Origin: Oceanospirillaceae bacterium UBA7410 | GTDB lineage: Bacteria > Pseudomonadota > Gammaproteobacteria > Pseudomonadales > Balneatricaceae | Direction of reading: 5' to 3' | DNA: 6,631 nt | NCBI GenBank assembly: GCA_002470565.1 | Contig: DKMQ01000055.1 | Location: 1-6,631 of the forward strand | Shown: positions 5,798 through 6,631 of the stretch, one piece after another | Layout: each line of letters begins with the position of its first letter | How positions within the stretch are numbered: the first letter of the stretch is position 1 | Notes under the pieces: generated by a model | What the model was told of the DNA's origin: nothing | Seen by the model: the letters and a program-made list of their open reading frames with translations, nothing else | The model's database searches: none | Program-made: the position numbers and the translations under genes

Positions 5798-6631
5798 ATT
5801 GTCTCCTGTGCATCTAGGGATAAGTTAAAGAAAAATTCAGCGCCACTTGTGCCCACAGATGCTAAGTTGCGATAGTTTAGCCTTCCCCCATGGGCCTCAA
5901 TAATGGCTTTACCTATAGTGAGGCCTAAGCCCATACCTGCAGCTTTTCCTGTGTGTTTGTTGGAAGAAAAAGCTAAAAATAACGTCTCTTTCATGCTGTC
6001 TTCAATGCCAGTACCCTGATCTGCCACTGTAATCCAAAGTTGTTGCTGCTCAACAATAGCGCTGAGCTCTATAGCGCTGCCAGGTGCGCACTGGTGGGTT
6101 TGCATAGCTTGCATGCCATTGCGTAATAAATTGAGAATAACTTGCTGAATTTGAATAGGGTCACAAGAAATAAGAGGTAAATGTGCAGGCAATTTTAAGT
6201 CTATGGTGAAGTGGCGCACTTGGGCTTCAATCTGCGCCAAATCTTTAATTTCACGCAATAACTGTGTTGGATTAACCTGATCTTGCTGGTGGCTAGTTTG
6301 GTAGCTCATGGCCTGCATGCGTTCAATAACAGCACCTGCACGGTGTGATTGTTGCGTTACTTTTTCCATCACTTCTAGCAGCTTGTTGTATTGGCCTTGT
6401 TGCGCCAACAAATGTGCAGACTTACTGTACATGGCAATAGCTGTGAGAGGTTGGTTGAGCTCATGGGCAATCGCTGCCGTCATTTCCCCAAGCGTATTTA
6501 AGCGTTCTACATGTGCAAGCTGCGCCCGTTGCTCATTCACCATAAACTCTGCGTTGCGTAGGCTTGTGATATCGGTGATAAAGCCTTCAATGATTGCCGT
6601 GCCATCCGCACTTCTTCCCACCACTCGGCCT
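5794..6631 (-). CDS. PAS-containing sensor histidine kinase, FixL/DctS-like (5' end outside window)
   Basis: This is the C-terminal portion of the sensor partner of the adjacent regulator; about 278 residues are visible and the frame stays open to the right edge, so the GTG near 6624 is internal. Numbered from that GTG: residues 1-22 (VGRSADGTAIIEGFITDIT) are the end of a PAS/PAC sensory domain; a helical linker follows; the H-box AIAHELNQPLTAI has phospho-acceptor H54; the ATP domain has the N-box QQVILNLLRNGMQAM (160-174), G1 VADQGTG (200-206), F-box LFLAFSSNKHTGKAAG (215-230) and G2 GMGLGL (230-235). The HELNQPL form is typical of FixL, DctS and TodS-type kinases. It ends in TGA overlapping the regulator ATG. 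The input is unknown because the N-terminal sensor is missing. Trimethylamine or TMAO sensing is suggested only by position. Confidence 0.92.
   Translation of the reverse strand, partial: GRVVGRSADGTAIIEGFITDITSLRNAEFMVNEQRAQLAHVERLNTLGEMTAAIAHELNQPLTAIAMYSKSAHLLAQQGQYNKLLEVMEKVTQQSHRAGAVIERMQAMSYQTSHQQDQVNPTQLLREIKDLAQIEAQVRHFTIDLKLPAHLPLISCDPIQIQQVILNLLRNGMQAMQTHQCAPGSAIELSAIVEQQQLWITVADQGTGIEDSMKETLFLAFSSNKHTGKAAGMGLGLTIGKAIIEAHGGRLNYRNLASVGTSGAEFFFNLSLDAQETI

Noticed and set aside
6622..6624. GTG as the true start of the sensor kinase
   Set aside because: The frame continues open to the window edge and the first residues are the tail of a PAS domain, so the gene begins outside.
1..6631. 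tRNA, rRNA, CRISPR arrays, insertion sequences or long repeats
   Set aside because: Reading through both strands showed no tRNA-like cloverleaf, no regularly spaced repeats, no transposase and no terminal inverted repeats.

Overview
The window looks like chromosomal DNA from a marine-type, methylated-amine-using gammaproteobacterium. The main evidence is an intact bacterial trimethylamine monooxygenase (Tmm). It is very close to the Methylophaga-type flavin monooxygenase as I remember that sequence. Base composition is moderately AT-leaning, Shine-Dalgarno sites are strong and the terminator is Rho-independent. The lineage is an inference; no rRNA or other taxonomic marker is present.

Layout, left to right. 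(1) Positions 16-1329 (+) hold an 11-helix Amt/Mep/Rh-family transporter. A strong intercistronic hairpin (1337-1370) follows, then a previously uncalled 56-codon gene (1396-1566, +) for a single-span membrane miniprotein. A bidirectional Rho-independent terminator (1609-1622) closes the unit. (2) Positions 1644-2621 (-) hold malate dehydrogenase. (3) Positions 2622-2809 are a divergent control region with a perfect TATAAT on the minus strand, an mdh leader hairpin and a spaced inverted repeat. (4) Positions 2810-3706 (+) hold a fumarylacetoacetate-hydrolase-family enzyme. It converges on (5) tmm at 3726-5084 (-), with 19 bp between stops and no terminator. (6) Positions 5085-5191 are the tmm leader, AT-rich, with a near-palindrome. 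(7) Positions 5192-5797 (-) hold a FixJ-type response regulator. It is translationally coupled by an ATGA overlap to (8) a PAS/HisKA/HATPase sensor kinase at 5794-6631 (-), which runs off the right edge.

How the genes may work together (inference). The sensor kinase, response regulator and tmm lie in that order on one strand, so the two-component pair is a good candidate regulator of trimethylamine oxidation to TMAO. The transporter keeps the twin histidines but differs from E. coli AmtB at several vestibule, gate and C-terminal positions. Together with its proximity to tmm, this raises the possibility that it handles methylated amines, or the ammonium released from them, rather than being a standard GlnK-controlled ammonium channel. 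The small membrane protein behind it has the layout of a transporter accessory subunit. Malate dehydrogenase is central metabolism. The FAH-family enzyme has no assignable substrate.
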